Source of the DNA: Polyporus tsugae | Lineage: Eukaryota > Basidiomycota > Agaricomycetes > Polyporales > Polyporaceae | Length of the DNA stretch: 64,000 nt | Assembly (NCBI GenBank): GCA_024305745.1 | Contig: JAHRBS010000010.1 | Location: 3,107,501-3,171,500 of the forward strand | Direction: 5' to 3' | Shown: in pieces, positions 44,774 to 58,170 of the stretch | How positions within the stretch are numbered: the first letter of the stretch is position 1 | Layout: every line of letters begins with the position of its first letter | Notes under the pieces: model-generated | Told to the model about the DNA's origin: nothing | Seen by the model: the letters and a program-made list of their open reading frames with translations, nothing else | Database searches by the model: none | Made by a program: the position numbers and the translations under genes

Positions 44774-46030
44774 TCACTGATCCTGCTGCACAGGCGGCTG
44801 CATTGGCACCTCGCCCGGGTGAGGTGGTTGCCCAGGCATATGCGGCGGAGGTGGGATTGGCTCGCCCGTCGGGGGTGTGATCATCGCAGTGCGCAGGCGG
44901 AAAAGCATATGCCGATACCAGTCCTGGTCGGCACCGACCTTCTCCTGCTCCTCCGTCGCCTGCTGCAATTGTACGAGCTCCTTCCGCCATTGCGCATGCC
45001 AATTGACCTCCCCGCGCTCGTCGAGCTCAAACTGCTCGTCGGGCCGGAAGAGTATCATGTGCGGAGGGAACGTCGGGTCAAAGCTAGCAGACGTGTCAGC
45101 TTCGCCTTGATTGGCGAGATGCTGAAGGAGGGCGAGAACGTACGAGGGATATGGGGGAGGGAATGGAGGAGCGGCTGGGCGGCTGGGGCCGGGCTCCCCG
45201 GGCGGACCCATCTGAGGAGGGGGAGGGGGAGGAACGAACTGACTACCGGGGTCGAACCCTGGCTGCTGGTCGGCGCCCGGGTGATAATCGATGTCCTGTG
45301 CGTCGAGCGGGGGAGAGCCTTTGGAATTGCCCTTGCCTTTCTTCTTCCGGATCCGGTGGACGCCTGTGCGAGGGTCTACATTGTCGTTGACCGTCCAATA
45401 TGAGCCCTTTCCTCGATCCGTGAGGGGCCGAGGCACTTTCTCGAAGCAAGGGTTGAGGGAAAGGTTGTGCCGCACGGAGTTCTGAAGAGAGGAGAGGTAT
45501 CAGCAACTTGAATTTTCATCCACGGAGGGGGGTAAGTGAGGGAAGGACGCAATGTATTGCATCGATTGCGGGGAGTAAAGAGGGAAGGAACAGTAGCGTA
45601 CCTTCCATCCGGGTGGCGCGGTCCTGAAGTATGGGAACTGTTTTCATGTGAGCGGCACTCTAGGTGAATGAAGACCCAAATAAGACACGCACTCGAGACT
45701 CAATGGCGTAGTAGATATCCTCTAAGAGAAGCTTCTGGTTTGGAGAGCCCTTGATCGCATACCTGCAACAGACCCAAGCTCCTCATGAGCAAACCCGCCC
45801 CCAGTTCACCATCCAACAAGAACCACATACCGAATCAGGGTTGAGTATGGATAAAATGGCTTGCTCCCAGGCGGTCCATCGCGCAAGGAGTCAAGGTTGA
45901 TTGGGAGCCCGCCCGTGAGGTCATTGGTTGTACTCGCGTCGGAGTAATAGTTGACGGGCTGAGGGGTTGGCTGTTGCGCGTGCATCATTTCCTGTGGTAT
46001 AACGCCGATGGGAGGTGGTGGTTGAGACAT
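44774..46030 (-). CDS. Forkhead-domain transcription factor
   Basis: ATG 46030 opens [20 protein letters not shown]. The winged-helix domain follows within about 65 residues and spans four exons: [58 protein letters not shown] and [14 protein letters not shown]. The recognition helix [12 protein letters not shown] is canonical and all core aromatic residues are present. A basic stretch [14 protein letters not shown] comes next and may act as nuclear signal. The remainder is Pro-rich with a short helical block ([34 protein letters not shown]). Stop TGA 44776-44774. The domain sits close to the N-terminus and there is no FHA domain, unlike Fkh1/Fkh2; an orthologue is not claimed. Confidence 0.9.
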
Positions 46031-47179
46031 GGCGTTCTTCCTATCCCTCGAGGGGTATATACTAGGAGGAGGAACGACGAAGAGACAGAGGGGCCAGCAC
46101 TGAGAGAAGCAAGACAAGGGCGGGGAGAATGGGCGGGCAGCGCGGGAGCTCTGGACGAGTCCAACTTGCTTATGTCAGCGGCTTCCCAACGACGCACAGG
46201 CCATATTTCCCATGCGCGGCTCTCTGCTGGCTGTCTACCATGGCGTACAGGGCGTTGAAGGCGGCGGCGGCGGGGCGCATGGTGTAGGCGGGAATGAGAC
46301 AGGAGTGAAATCAGGGCGTTGTTTGTGCACTTCAGCCACGGTTCAAACAGCTTCATACAGCGACCAAATGCGAGAAAACATTTGCTCCTCGCAAGCAAAC
46401 GAATACACGTACAAACGAACCCCAACGAGGCCATCGTCGATGACCTCGATTGGCACCACCATCTCCATCCACTGACAACCAACTCCAAACACACCTCGTG
46501 TGTTTTCTGAGGTCATGCTCCGTCGTATTCATGCCAGATTTGTGAATGGTCTTCCAATTGATTGTATTGCCGCCGACCATAGCAGCGAATGGTCAGATGT
46601 GCGGCTTCTCAGCAGCAGACACCTGAGGCCTGAGGTCCCAGATTCCCTGCAAGCCCTGCCAGTGTCGGTCTTGGTACTTATGTTATGGGAGGCGTAGGCC
46701 CACTGGCTAGTGTTCTTATATGCTTGCGTCGACTCAGTGTAGATGAAGGCATTTTGGACGCGCGCCTTCCCCGCAACCTTGCGCTCGGCCGCTTGCATCC
46801 TGCTATTTGTTTTTGCTTGACCGAGGCCTCAGAAGTAGTGGCTCTAGGCTCTTTATGCCCCACTAGACGTTAGCGGGACGTGCTATTTATTCAGTCGGAA
46901 TAGCTTTGGCTGGCGTGTGCTCCACCGGATTCGGCCATGCAAGCCCGCCCGTTATCTGTTGGTCCGGCATGCAGCAACAGTTTTGGGTGAGGTAGTGTTG
47001 GAATTGGGTGATGCGAGAGTAACTTCCATATGCCTTAAGATTAGTGTTCTGGGGTCAGGCGGCGTTGAGTACATTGAGTGTGCCGAGGTGCCGAGGGGCG
47101 GAGATGCCTGGAATGGAAGGATGAGGTCATCGGGAGGCTTGATAGGTTGTGCGGTGCGGTGGCAAGAAGCGGCCGTGCC
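46031..47179. other. Divergent intergenic region, forkhead/small membrane protein
   Basis: 1149 bp with no recognisable gene. Short frames on both strands show no family blocks or coherent exon chains. It is long enough for extended regulatory sequence of the forkhead gene. Confidence 0.45.
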
Positions 47180-47834
47180 ATGTCCTCGACCGACAACAAC
47201 GATGAACACCCTGCCATCCACATAGACATCCCTCGCAGATACTACCTGCTTCCTGGGGCTGCTGTCCTCACCGGCATCTCTATTGGTCTCTTCCGAGGGT
47301 CTCGAACCGCTTCCTTGAGGTTCCTCGCCGAGAATGCACATCGACCTCCCAAGACAGTCCGCGGCTGGTACCTGTACAACAAGACAAAAAACTACAGGGT
47401 CCTTCTTGGAGGCTTGAAAGAAGCGGGCGTGGATGCAACCAAGCTTGGGCTCACAGCAGTGGCTTGGGTAGCCCTTGAGGAAGGGTGCACAAGCCTGGGC
47501 CTCGACGATGTCCGCGAGGTGGCAGCCGGTCTGGGTACTGGAACACTATTGGGCGCGGTGTGTATGTACCTCTTTTATATTCCTGCAATTGTCCGCCGAG
47601 CTCATGAGTTGTGCGGATGCAGACCGATTGCCCTGGACGGCCGTTCGGCGCACTACAATTTTGGGGGTTGTGATCGGCGGAGTGCTCCGAGCGCTGCGGT
47701 GGGGCAAAGAATATTTGGAGGTGCAGGTGCAGACACGAGCTCTTGAGACCCAAGCTGCACCCGACGACGGGCGGGCCGAGGTCGTGGACGACGGGCGAGA
47801 CGTTGCGGACACCACAAAAAGGACGGTGGCGTAG
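47180..47834 (+). CDS. Conserved-looking small membrane protein, unknown function
   Basis: Exons 47180-47561 and 47623-47834 give 197 residues. Not assigned to a family. The N-terminus is acidic and short (MSSTDNNDEHPAIHIDIPRR), followed by a glycine-rich hydrophobic segment (YYLLPGAAVLTGISIGLFRG), a basic amphipathic part (NAHRPPKTVRGWYLYNKTKN), a helix LGLTAVAWVALEEG, a second glycine-rich segment (VAAGLGTGTLLGAVYRL) and a third hydrophobic segment TTILGVVIGGVLRALRWG with an acidic tail. The GxxxG-type spacing in hydrophobic segments recalls Tim17/22/23-like mitochondrial inner-membrane proteins, but the diagnostic motif is not clear, so I do not name it. The exon junction restores one continuous frame through the last membrane segment, which supports a real gene. 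Confidence 0.7.
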
Positions 47835-48072
47835 GGCATTGTGTTGCGAGCGAGTCACCTTGGCAATGTAATAATGGCCACGACCCTGGGTGTGGAGTGG
47901 GAGAAGAGGAATATGCATAATTAAGCTGAGAGGAGCCTGAACGTGTTTCACCTGATATGACGACTCGAGCAGGTCGTCTCTGTTATCTACTAGCGCACCG
48001 TTCTTGACGCCGTTTTATATCTCTCCATCGTCCGCTCTCCGTTAGTCCCTGCCATCGCCGCCGTCCTCGATC

Positions 48073-50996
48073 ATGCTCAAGTTCTGGCCCTCCAATGCCG
48101 CCGATCTCACTCCTAGAGCGGGTCCGAACGGCCAGGAACGCCAGAATCCGTTCGACGTCCCCGACCTGGTTCAATCCCACCAGCAGGACTCCTCCTCGCC
48201 TGCCTCCCAGCCTGCGCCCCCTTACCGCCACTCTCTGCTCAGCACGTCCCATCACCTTCTCACACCTGCGCTCTCGGGTGGGCCAGCCCAGCCCGTCGTC
48301 AATGGCCCCGAGCCCCCGTCCCAATTAGGTCCCTTGACGCCCTCCGCGACGCCTCTTCCCTCCGCTCTCCCAACCACGGGTCTCTCTCTTCATGCCCCAG
48401 TCTTCAACATGCAACAACCGCCACCTTCCAAGCGTCAGAATACCAAGCAGCCTGGCTCTGCTGGTTCCTCCTCCTCCTCCGGCTCCTCTGTACCCGGCAC
48501 GAACGGCAGCAGTACCCCTGCCTCCTCTGCGACCAGCGCATCCTCATCGATGCATCCATCGGGCCCATCCAAAGGCCAAATACATGTCAAGCTCATCCAA
48601 GCCCGCGGTGTCAACGTCCGCTCCTCTAGCTCCCGGCCATACCTCGTTGTTCAATTCGAGCAGAACGAGTTCGTCAGCCGCGATCCGACCGACGAGACGG
48701 ACAAGGAGGTCAAGGGCATCGCTACAAACCTCGCTGTGCTTTCTGCACTAGGCGCGATCAACTCCAAGGCGAGCAGCAAGCAGGGCAGCGCGCGCAGTAG
48801 CGCACTCCCGACGCCGTCGTCATCGTTGGGGTCCGGGAAGTCGCAGCTGCAGGTAGCGTTTGGGTCGCGCATATCTGCGCACAATCCGGTCTGGAAACAC
48901 GAGGTGTCCTTGTGAGTGCCCGAAGTTCGTCTCCATGTCCGCCGCCCGGTGTCTCATGCCCCACAGTGATGTAACCTCCGAGCAGTCCGTCATAACATTC
49001 AGCGTATATGACCGCGCCCTCTCCGAGCAACCCTTCCTGGGGACCGTCCAGATCAAGCCAGTTCTCGTCCACGACCACACGGTGGATCAATGGTACAAGT
49101 GAGTCGCCCGAGTCACCTCTGCCTATATGGCTGTTTGACAGTCTCTCCCTCTCTACCACTTTATCTCCTCAAATTCATGCTTTTGGTCGACGCGCACTCG
49201 GAATTTCACATCCGCCTGGCTGGGTGCTGCGATGCGTATCAGATTGCTCCCGTTTGAGAACGAGGCTATCAGCGGGGAGCTTCGAGTGCAGATTACCTTT
49301 GAGGCGAACAAGGTGGGCACATGATGTGCGCTCGCTCTCGTGTCCCGCATGGCTGAATGATCGCGCTTTACCCCGCTCTGCCCCACTGTCGTTGCTGATA
49401 AATCGACGGCCGATCACAATTCCTGGCGTCCTTCACACGGGCTTGACGACTTGCTTCTCATTACGTGGTGTGGGACGTCATGTAGACCAAGCGCGCGCTG
49501 ACTCCCCGGGACTTCGAATTCTTGAAGCTTATCGGACGCGGGACGTTCGGTCGGGTCTTCCAAGTGCGGAAACGGGACACGAAGCGCATATATGCTATGA
49601 AGGTCCTGTCCAAGCGCGAGATCATAGAGAAGAAGGAGGTCGCACATACAATCGGCGAGCGCAAGATCCTGCAGCGCTCATTAGAGTGCCCTTTCCTCGT
49701 CGGCTTGAAGTTCTCCTTCCAGACGGAGACCGACCTATACCTCATTACCGACTTCAAGAGCGGTGGCGAGCTCTTCTGGCACCTGCAGAAGGAGACACGG
49801 TTTGGCGAGGAACGCGCACGGTTCTACGTTGCAGAGCTCATCCTCGCACTAGAACACCTACACAAATACGACATCGTATACCGGTGCGTATATCAATACG
49901 TCTGAGCGACAGTAGAAGTGACTCACCTGTGGCTTAGCGACCTGAAACCCGAGAATATCCTCCTTGACGCGACCGGTCATGTCGCACTATGTGACTTTGG
50001 CTTGTCGAAACCAGACCTCCGGGCAGGCGAGCTCACCAATACCTTCTGCGGGACGACAGAATACCTTGCACCCGAAGTCTTGCTGGACGAGCATGGCTAC
50101 TCTAAACTGGTCGACTTCTGGAGTCTCGGTGTCCTCCTGTTCGAGATGTGCTGCGGGTGGAGTCCGTTCTACGCCGAGGATACCCAGCAAATGTACAAGA
50201 ACATCTGCTTTGGCAAGATCAAGTTCCCCAAGGGTGTCATCAACGAGGACGGGAAGCAGTTCGTGAAGGGAGTAAGTCGCGGAGTTTCTCAAATGCTTGA
50301 GCTAGCCTGCTAACAAGCCTCGCTCAGCTGCTGAACCGGAATCCCAAGCACCGTCTCGGCGCGCAGCGCGACGCCGCGGAACTCAAGGAGCACCCTTTCT
50401 TCAAGGTGATCGACTGGGACGCGCTGTCGAAGAAGCAAGTCACCCCGCCATTCAAGCCTGTCGTAGAGTCGGACGAGTCCGTGGCGAATTTCGACCCAGA
50501 GTTCACGTCGGCAGACATGCGTGAGGTCGGCGTTGCGGATATGGACCTCGACGACGAGGACCCGTCGCCCGACTGGGTGGCGTTGTCGCAGAGCCTCACC
50601 AACAGCACGATGCACACTCCTCTCGGGCCGCTCGGCTCTGACAAGCCAGCCGGCCCCAGCCCCAGTCCCAGTCCCGTGCCGGCGCCGGCGCCGGTGCAGC
50701 GGCCGGGTATCGAGATCGCGAAGTCGAAGAAGAAGAAGGAGCGGGATTCGGCGCCTCCGCTGACGAACTCGGTCCAGGAGAACTTCCGCGGGTTCACGTA
50801 CCACGGCGAGTCGATCGTCGCGCCCCCGACGGGCATCCTCGCGCAGGAGCAGGAGCAGGATGCGGAGGAGGCGGTCGACGACTCGACGGTGTACCCCACG
50901 ACGGACGACGAGGTGGACAGCGACTCGCCGGCAGGACGCTATGCGCGGAGAAGTCGGGACGCGTTCGACGGTTTCGATGACGATATGCACCTATAG
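48073..50996 (+). CDS. SCH9: AGC protein kinase, SCH9/Sck type with C2-like domain
   Basis: Ribosomal S6 kinase-like effector of TORC1 controlling growth, ribosome synthesis and quiescence. The N-terminus (MLKFWPSNAADLTP) is Ser/Pro-rich up to about residue 165. A C2-like domain follows: GQIHVKLIQARGVNVRSSSS, YLVVQFEQNEFVSRDP and, over the next exons, VITFSVYDRALSEQPFLGTV and SGELRVQITFEANK. The kinase domain shows IGRGTFGRVFQV (Gly loop), YAMKVLSK (ATP lysine), R-DLKPENILL split by an intron, DFGLSK, and the activation segment TNTFCGTTEYLAPEV. The hydrophobic motif ENFRGFTYHGES near the C-terminus is the FxGFTY site phosphorylated by TORC1 in Sch9. Stop TAG 50994-50996. C2 plus kinase plus this motif in one protein is specific to Sch9/Sck. 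About six introns. Confidence 0.92.
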
Positions 50997-51532
50997 TACT
51001 CGCCACCCTCCACGCCGCGCCACCTCCTCCTTCCCCCGCCGCGTCGAACGCTGTATGAACTTAATGCGAAGCCGCGGGGCCACGCTTACCAGCACCTACC
51101 TATGGACAACACAACTACATCGCTCCTCGATGTTTCCCTATCTCTCATGGCCGGATCCCCACTTTATCGATGTCGGTATGACTTATGTCGATCCCTCAGT
51201 CCACCCCCAAGACTATGTCGTCGTATGATGCCAACTCACCAATATCGTATGCCCTCGTGTTGTACATTCGCGCATTCTCCCAAGTATCGTATGTCGGATA
51301 TAAGCCGTGTGCACCCTGGGCCCGTGTAGTAATACCCTCCTCCATTCCTGTAGTCATAAATGCAAACTTTCTTTTCGTCTTCGCTCGTCGCTCTTCAAAC
51401 AGCAATTCTGTCCAGGCGGAACGGAAATGGTATATCGGACCGGTCACGTCGTCGGCGCATATATCTAAGGTCTATGTCGATGATAACGTCTAGACAGCGA
51501 TTGAGGGGAAACTCGCGCGGACGCGATGCTCG
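50997..51532. other. Convergent 3' regions, SCH9 and APD1-like gene
   Basis: 536 bp between convergent stops, no recognisable coding or repeat content. Confidence 0.45.
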
Positions 51533-53028
51533 TCACCAGTCGTTCAGGCTGTTGCGCCCCGGGTGACAGAGGTTCATCCCGCCGCGGAGGAGAGGATGGA
51601 GGATCTTCCCACCGACGATCGTCTCCTTCACTATCGCGTCCACCTCGTGAGGCGTCACCCGCCCGTACCACACCGACACGCCTCTGGGAGTGTTGATCTG
51701 CGGTAGTCCCATGCAAAAGTCAGCCGCCGCGATTACACGTAACGAAGCGTTCGCACAACCCAACGCGACCGGAGGGACGACGACGACTCACGATGACGTT
51801 CCCCGCGTACTTGTGCCCGCCGATGTGCGAGCAGAACAGGATGAGTGCGCGCTTGTGCGGGGCGTGCGCCGCGTCGATGGCTTGTAGGCGGCGGGCGATC
51901 TCCGCGTAACGGTCTTCGTAGGATGCCATCCCCGCGAGCGTCGGGTCGTCCTCGAGCGCGGGCCCGGACCCGGACGGGTCCTCGACCTGGTGGTGGACTT
52001 CCCAGCCCTCGCGCTCCAGGGCCAGGGTCAGGGCTGTGTATTACGCATGCGAAGAACGGAAGCGTGAAACGGGGTAAGGAGAAAAAGGGCCGAGACCGGC
52101 GACTTACAATGCTCGAGCTTCGGGGCGGCAATCGCGCAACGGTTATCGCGCCGCTTGTGTGAGCCTGGGCCATGGGGAAAGCTCTGTCAGCTTGATGGGT
52201 CCGAGTACTACGGCGGAAACGGGGGGGGGCTGCGCACAGAGGAGGATGACACATGCGTACGGCAGGATCCAGGACTTGAGCGAGCCTGCGTTCTCGGATG
52301 GGGGTGCGGAGGAGAGGGGTATGGACGGGCTGACAGAGTGCTTGTAGAGGGCCTCGGCGCCGGCCTGGGTTGGGTTGACTTCCGTGAGGACCTTCCAGTC
52401 GGGGAAGACGAGTACGGTCTCTTTGGTGTGGTCGTCGCTGACGGTTCGGTGGGAGCCATTCAGGATGGAGATTCTCTTGAGCTTGTACGGGTCGGCGTTG
52501 AATACGCCGGCGACGGAGGCGCCATTTGGGGGCTTGTCCTCGGCCTTCTTCGGTTTGCCCTCCTCTTTCCTCTTCTCCTCCTTGTCTTTCGGGCCACCGC
52601 CAGAAGTCACGTCAGATAGGTACGCGGCGAGGGTACCTTTGGCGTCCGTCACTTCACGGACCCAATCTGTCTTGCCTGTAGATATGACTACCTGATCGGA
52701 TATAAGCTTGGGCTCGACAGAGTAACGAGACGACGGCGAAAGCGTACTTGCCGACCGTATGGCTTGATTGAGCCAAGCATCTGAGTTTCATGGTCTACGT
52801 CGAAGTTGGGATACTCGTCGTGATCTAATGATAGAACTAACGTGAGTGTCGGATAGCTCTAACGGAGTGATAGGTTCGGCTTGAAGCACCTTCGTCACAA
52901 GGGTCAGCACACCCTCTACAAGGAGCGTCGGACACGGGGATATCTGCTTCCTGGAGCTGGTTCCTGGTCTGGTCCATGTCGGTGGTGTGTCCAAGAGCGA
53001 AGGCAAGTACTTTGCGGAGGGCGCTCAT
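51533..53028 (-). CDS. Sucrase/ferredoxin-like (Apd1/Aim32 family) protein
   Basis: Thioredoxin-like ferredoxin family with a [2Fe-2S] cluster; yeast Apd1 is cytosolic and Aim32 mitochondrial. Exon 1 (from ATG 53028) encodes MSALRKVLAFALGHTTDMDQ and PCRGCADPCDEG, the N-terminal CxxCxxxC. Next exon: DHDEYPNFDVDHETQMLGSI and KPYGRQ; then VVISTGKTDWVREVTDAKGT with LAAYLSDV. A Lys/Glu-rich insertion follows. After the intron ending near 52169 comes CSHKRRDNRCAIAAPKLEH, the conserved family core, later LFCSHIGGHKYAGNVI with the HxxxH cluster ligands, and TPRGVSVWYGRVTPHEVDAI and PLLRGGMNLCHPG. Stop TGA 51535-51533. All cluster ligands of the Apd1/Aim32 type (two cysteines in the core and two histidines in HxGGH) are present. 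Compartment cannot be decided; the start lacks a clear presequence. Confidence 0.87.
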
Positions 53029-54200
53029 ATCGATGAGGAGACTGCAGGGTATCGGCCGGGTGGTGCTGTGACGTGCTTGTGACGAATGGACCAGTACGGG
53101 GCGGAGGTATATATGCAGGCGAGCTGCGAGCGAGGCGAGGCGGGCATGACCACGTATTTCTCCGACGACGATAGACTCGACATGATTGACTGGGATGAAG
53201 CCTCTGCCTGGAGGCCGGAGACGCGTCAAACGGCGGCTTGGGTGAGATCAATTATCAGATAAGATCCGACGACGACGGGCGAGGTGCTGTCATCACACTT
53301 GGTCATTTCTGACCTTATCCTCCAACTTCTACATAAGTAACTTGCCGTTTGTCCTGTCTCGGCCTCGTCTGTCATCACACAATGACACATAACGCTATAC
53401 AGTAGAGTCTAATCCAGGACACCGGCATCTGAATACACAAGGTCTGTAAAAGGATGCATGACGGTCAGCAGCCAACTTGGTATTCCCCGCCGCCGGGGCA
53501 TTGGGTCAATCTGTACATCTGGCTCCTTTCACTTGGCTTGAGCAAATCCTAATCTCTCCATGCACCTACAACCACTATACCACTCCTTTATATTCTCACG
53601 CGCCCGGTAAATGATGTCAAGAGCGAACGACGCACCGATCCTCGTGTCACTTACACACACGAATGACCTTACCCAATGTGATTACATGGCCCACTGTTTG
53701 GTAGGCTTATATTTCCTCTCCACGTATGGGACTGAACAATGTGTTTCGTAGCATGTTTGCAGCTGTTCTGGGAACTCAGGGTCGTATCCATAGCCCAGGT
53801 CTTGGCTACCGTGTAACCCGCTTCCATGGCACCTTTTTGCCTGCGGCATGCCCGTCTCCGAAGCTGACGTTCGGCACCGAAATCATGGTCGCTTCTCACC
53901 CTCATACCTACGCCATGGTGCTGGTTCGTAGTGTCAAATTTAATCCTACGATGGCGTCTTGCGCAATACGTGCGTTCACAGTCCTGTGGTTTGCGCCCCT
54001 CTGCCTTCCGAGCACCCTACCAGGACTGTGCGTGTCAACATTTCGGAGACAATTGGTCGTCATATTCTAATTTGCTAGACCTCTAGGACATTGTGTGCGT
54101 GTATTACGAACGCTCCATCTCCCATTGGTCGAGTATCATTCTACTACATCCCTTGCAATGCTAGGAGACAACACAACGCCAATCTCTCTGTTTTACACAG
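53029..54200. other. Intergenic, upstream of the peroxidase relic
   Basis: 1172 bp. No gene. The last bases (ttttacacag, 54191-54200) look like a surviving acceptor before the mature peroxidase sequence; the expected signal-peptide exon is not recognisable. Confidence 0.45.
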
Positions 54201-55114
<914 letters not shown>

Positions 55115-55460
55115 GGTTTCTTGCTCCGCCCGAGCTGAGCGTATAGAGGTGGCAAATTGGACTCGGTCCAGTCTAAGTGTGGTACTCATGGCTATGATGT
55201 AGCCTTTTCGCTAGTTTAGCATTAAGTATTAGAGCGTTTTAACGAAAGTGCATATATGATAAGCGATGTTATACGAGTCATTTTGGTGATGTAAATTGCA
55301 TTTGTTGGAGACTGCGAGAGCTAGCTAGTCTGAAAACGAGTGCTCGACGTTCAACCCCAGTGAGAACCGACCTCAACGTCAACCACTAACAAGGCCGAAT
55401 CATGATGAATAGGCTCTGTTCAACTTTTGCGCTCGGAATGAATGGTAGTAGGATCCACTT
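55115..55460. other. Intergenic, convergent side of peroxidase relic and RPP1
   Basis: 346 bp, AT-richer, no gene recognised. Confidence 0.4.
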
Positions 55461-56825
55461 TTAACCCTGAGATTGCCGGTTCTTTTTCTTTTTCTTCCTC
55501 GCGCCCCCCTCGCCAATACCATCCCCTTTCGACTGGTCCGCAGGCTCCACACCCCTCTGGTCAAGAGCTCGCTTCTTTCCGTGGGTCGCAGCCTCGGACG
55601 GAGTCGTCCCCTCGCCAGACTCCTCCGTTTGCATCGGTTGCCGGGATTCAGGCTCGGCTTTGGGCTCGGCAGATTGCGATGCCGCGGCTCCAGTGGTGGT
55701 AGATGGTAGAACTACCTTGGGCTCGGAAAAAACTGCACGATAGGTCCTCCGTGTCTCTGATGCAGCGAATTAGCGGCCAAAAAGGCACCAAACACTCCGA
55801 AGATCGTGACGTACGTGCACGGAGGACAAGCGACTGAGCGACTTTTGTCGACGCATCGTGCGCAACGTCTTGCGACACGCCGAGAACGGTTATCCTGCGT
55901 TTCCGGTTGTTAGTGAACAAACGCGACGCGATGCGCGAGGAAGTCAGAGAATGGAACGCACAGATTGGCGACATCGCGCGGGGCACGCAGGTCGGCTTCG
56001 TTGAAGACGCCACCGCTCACCAGGATGCCTTTGCCCTTGGTGACTCGCGCGACCTCCCGCGCTGCTGCCCACCAGTTCCTCTTCGCACCAGCGCCGCTCT
56101 CGCTTCCGCTCGGGATTGTCGACCCAGGGTCGCCCTCTCCTCCAAGTGCCCCGACGTAGTTGATCTCGAAGACGGCTCCGTTCTTGAGCGCGGTCCGGAC
56201 GAGGGTGTGCTTAAGGTTGAATGGCAGACGAGGAAGAGTGAGCGGGAGCGAGATGATATGGGTTGTGAGGGGTGTAGGTTGAGTGTGTGTGAGACAGGCG
56301 AGAGAGAAGGATATAGCAGTGGTGGGGACAAGGGCGAGGAGGTCGTAGGGTGCAAAAAGGGCGGAGTTTCCGTTTGTCTGCAGCGTGTCACAACACAATC
56401 CTCGGGCGCAGAGACACACAGACGCACCAGACCGAACCCTTTCTCGCTGTTCTCATCCAACACTATGGTCAACCTCTTGAGATACACGACCCCAGGCCGC
56501 TTCCGCAACTGTGGCAGCAAGGCATCGAGCGTGTTGACAAAAGTCTTGGGGTCGACTTTTCGTTCTACGGTCTGGTTGAACGCGAATATGGTGTATCCTA
56601 CTAACAATTACACAGTTAAAACTAGAGCTCAGGTGTAGAGACGCAGCACTGACAATGCACGAGCAAATCAAGGCGGCTCTCTATGGCAGCAATTTGAGCG
56701 GGTGTGAAAGTAAGAGTGGGCGCATTTTGATCTTGCTTTCCCTTGCCTTTCTTCGAGGTGGACGCAGCTTGGGAGAGCTGCTGTTTTGATAGAGCGGGGA
56801 CGGGGACGTTGAGATCGGCAAACAT
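55461..56825 (-). CDS. RPP1: RNase P/MRP protein subunit RPP1 (p30)
   Basis: Protein subunit of nuclear RNase P and RNase MRP, which process tRNA 5' ends and pre-rRNA. Starts MFADLNVPVPALSKQQLSQA at ATG 56825. Exon 1 ends in ESRLDLLVH; a 56-nt intron splits the next Leu codon. Exon 2 reads LGYTIFAFNQTVERKVDPKT, RPGVVYLKRLTIVLDENSE, then LFAPYDLLALVPTTAISFSL, the Rpp30 TIM-barrel pattern. Further blocks are YVGALGGEGDPGS, VARVTKGKGILVSGGVFNE and DVANLCVLFGISQDVAHDAS-like sequence around a short intron. The C-terminus is long and polar, ending in a Lys-rich cluster (GGARKKKKKNRQSQG) at TAA 55463-55461, a likely nuclear signal. Length and order fit fungal Rpp1. Confidence 0.9.
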
Positions 56826-58170
56826 GTTCGAAGCCAAAGTCAAGTCCAGGTGCAGGTGAGTCGGAGTCCTTCGCGAAATGGGCGCTAAACTTGAATTGTT
56901 GGTCCAAAACAAGCAATTCCGCAAGTTTAGCCCCCAAGCCACCATGACAAGGTCAGACACCGACCTCTGTCCGCCTCCCGAACTGAGCCAAACAAATATT
57001 ATACAAGCTGCTTTGATTGTATAACGAACTCGAACTGTTCTACGACATTTGATTACTGGGTCTAAAACGATCGTATCGTCTCAGGCAGATAGCCCCTGCC
57101 AGACAGCCCGAGGCCTCAACGCCGCAAGCGATTGTTTAGAGTGGTTCCAATGTCATTTAGACACCTCAAACGATATATACTATATACGCCAGAGTCGCAG
57201 CGAAAACACCACGTGTATCGCTACATTTCGGGTTGAATAGGTGCCCCACTGGATGCTGCGTACCGCATCCGACGTCGAGCGCGCCGGAGCATATAGTGTA
57301 CCAGTTCCTTATCGCTTCACACATCTCGAAATGACACGATCAAACCCGGAGGAGAGAAGCCCTTGAGAAAACGTACTGCATGCGGCCGTCCCTAGACCCC
57401 CTCGGTCCTCGGAACTTCGATTTCGACATCAACAGGCTCGGGTCCCGCATGACCAGGCTATCGAGTTCGCAGCGGCCTCGTGGAGACAGAAAATATCATT
57501 CACCGTCCGGGGGGGGGGAAGAGTGCCGGACACGCATCCGATATCCATCGGATGTGCCAGCCCGAACGTGCTTACCGTCCGAATGTGATGCTGCGCCGCT
57601 GCGGTATTAAATACGTATTCGGTGACGATGTCGGCCTCACCCTGGCCTCACTACCAATGCTCGCCGCTCGAACGGAGCGGGGCTGTCAGTAACGTTTTAA
57701 ACGTCACGATCACCCGCATCCTGCGAGGCCCTGGACGGTCTGGATGCGGCTGTGAACATTGAATTAGTCCCCGCGGCTCTAATGCGGTTACGGGATTTAG
57801 AAGGTCAAGGAAGGTTCCAATCACGACGGAGTCCGCATCTTGTCTGATTAAGGGACCTGCGTAGTACATTATCTAGATCAATAAATATATCGCAGGGAGG
57901 AGGGCCGCTTCCGGGCCAACAGGAGCCAGAATCATCGTAAACGGGTAGTTGTAGAGTCGTAATGATACAGCTGGACTATGATACTGCGGTGTTAGAGCAT
58001 GGTAAAGAAAGAAAGAAATCAACTGAATTGGACGGCGTTAGACCAAGTTGATAATCGTGCTCGCTCGTACGTCATCTCAGAAGTGCGAATGCAACAGCAC
58101 ATCGTCCCCCGGCGCATCCACGACGGATAAATAGACTGAGACAACCAAGAAGCGTGCGTACATGGGTGTG
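56826..58170. other. Gene-poor spacer between RPP1 and the UIM protein gene
   Basis: 1345 bp, noticeably more AT-rich between 57.0 and 58.1 kb. It has short purine runs (gaaagaaagaaa near 58008) and a run of nine G at 57513-57521. No coding similarity, no clear transposon ends. Confidence 0.45.

Noticed and set aside
57500..57525. Run of nine G residues as possible sequence feature
   Set aside because: Homopolymer in spacer DNA; may be a sequencing artefact and has no context.
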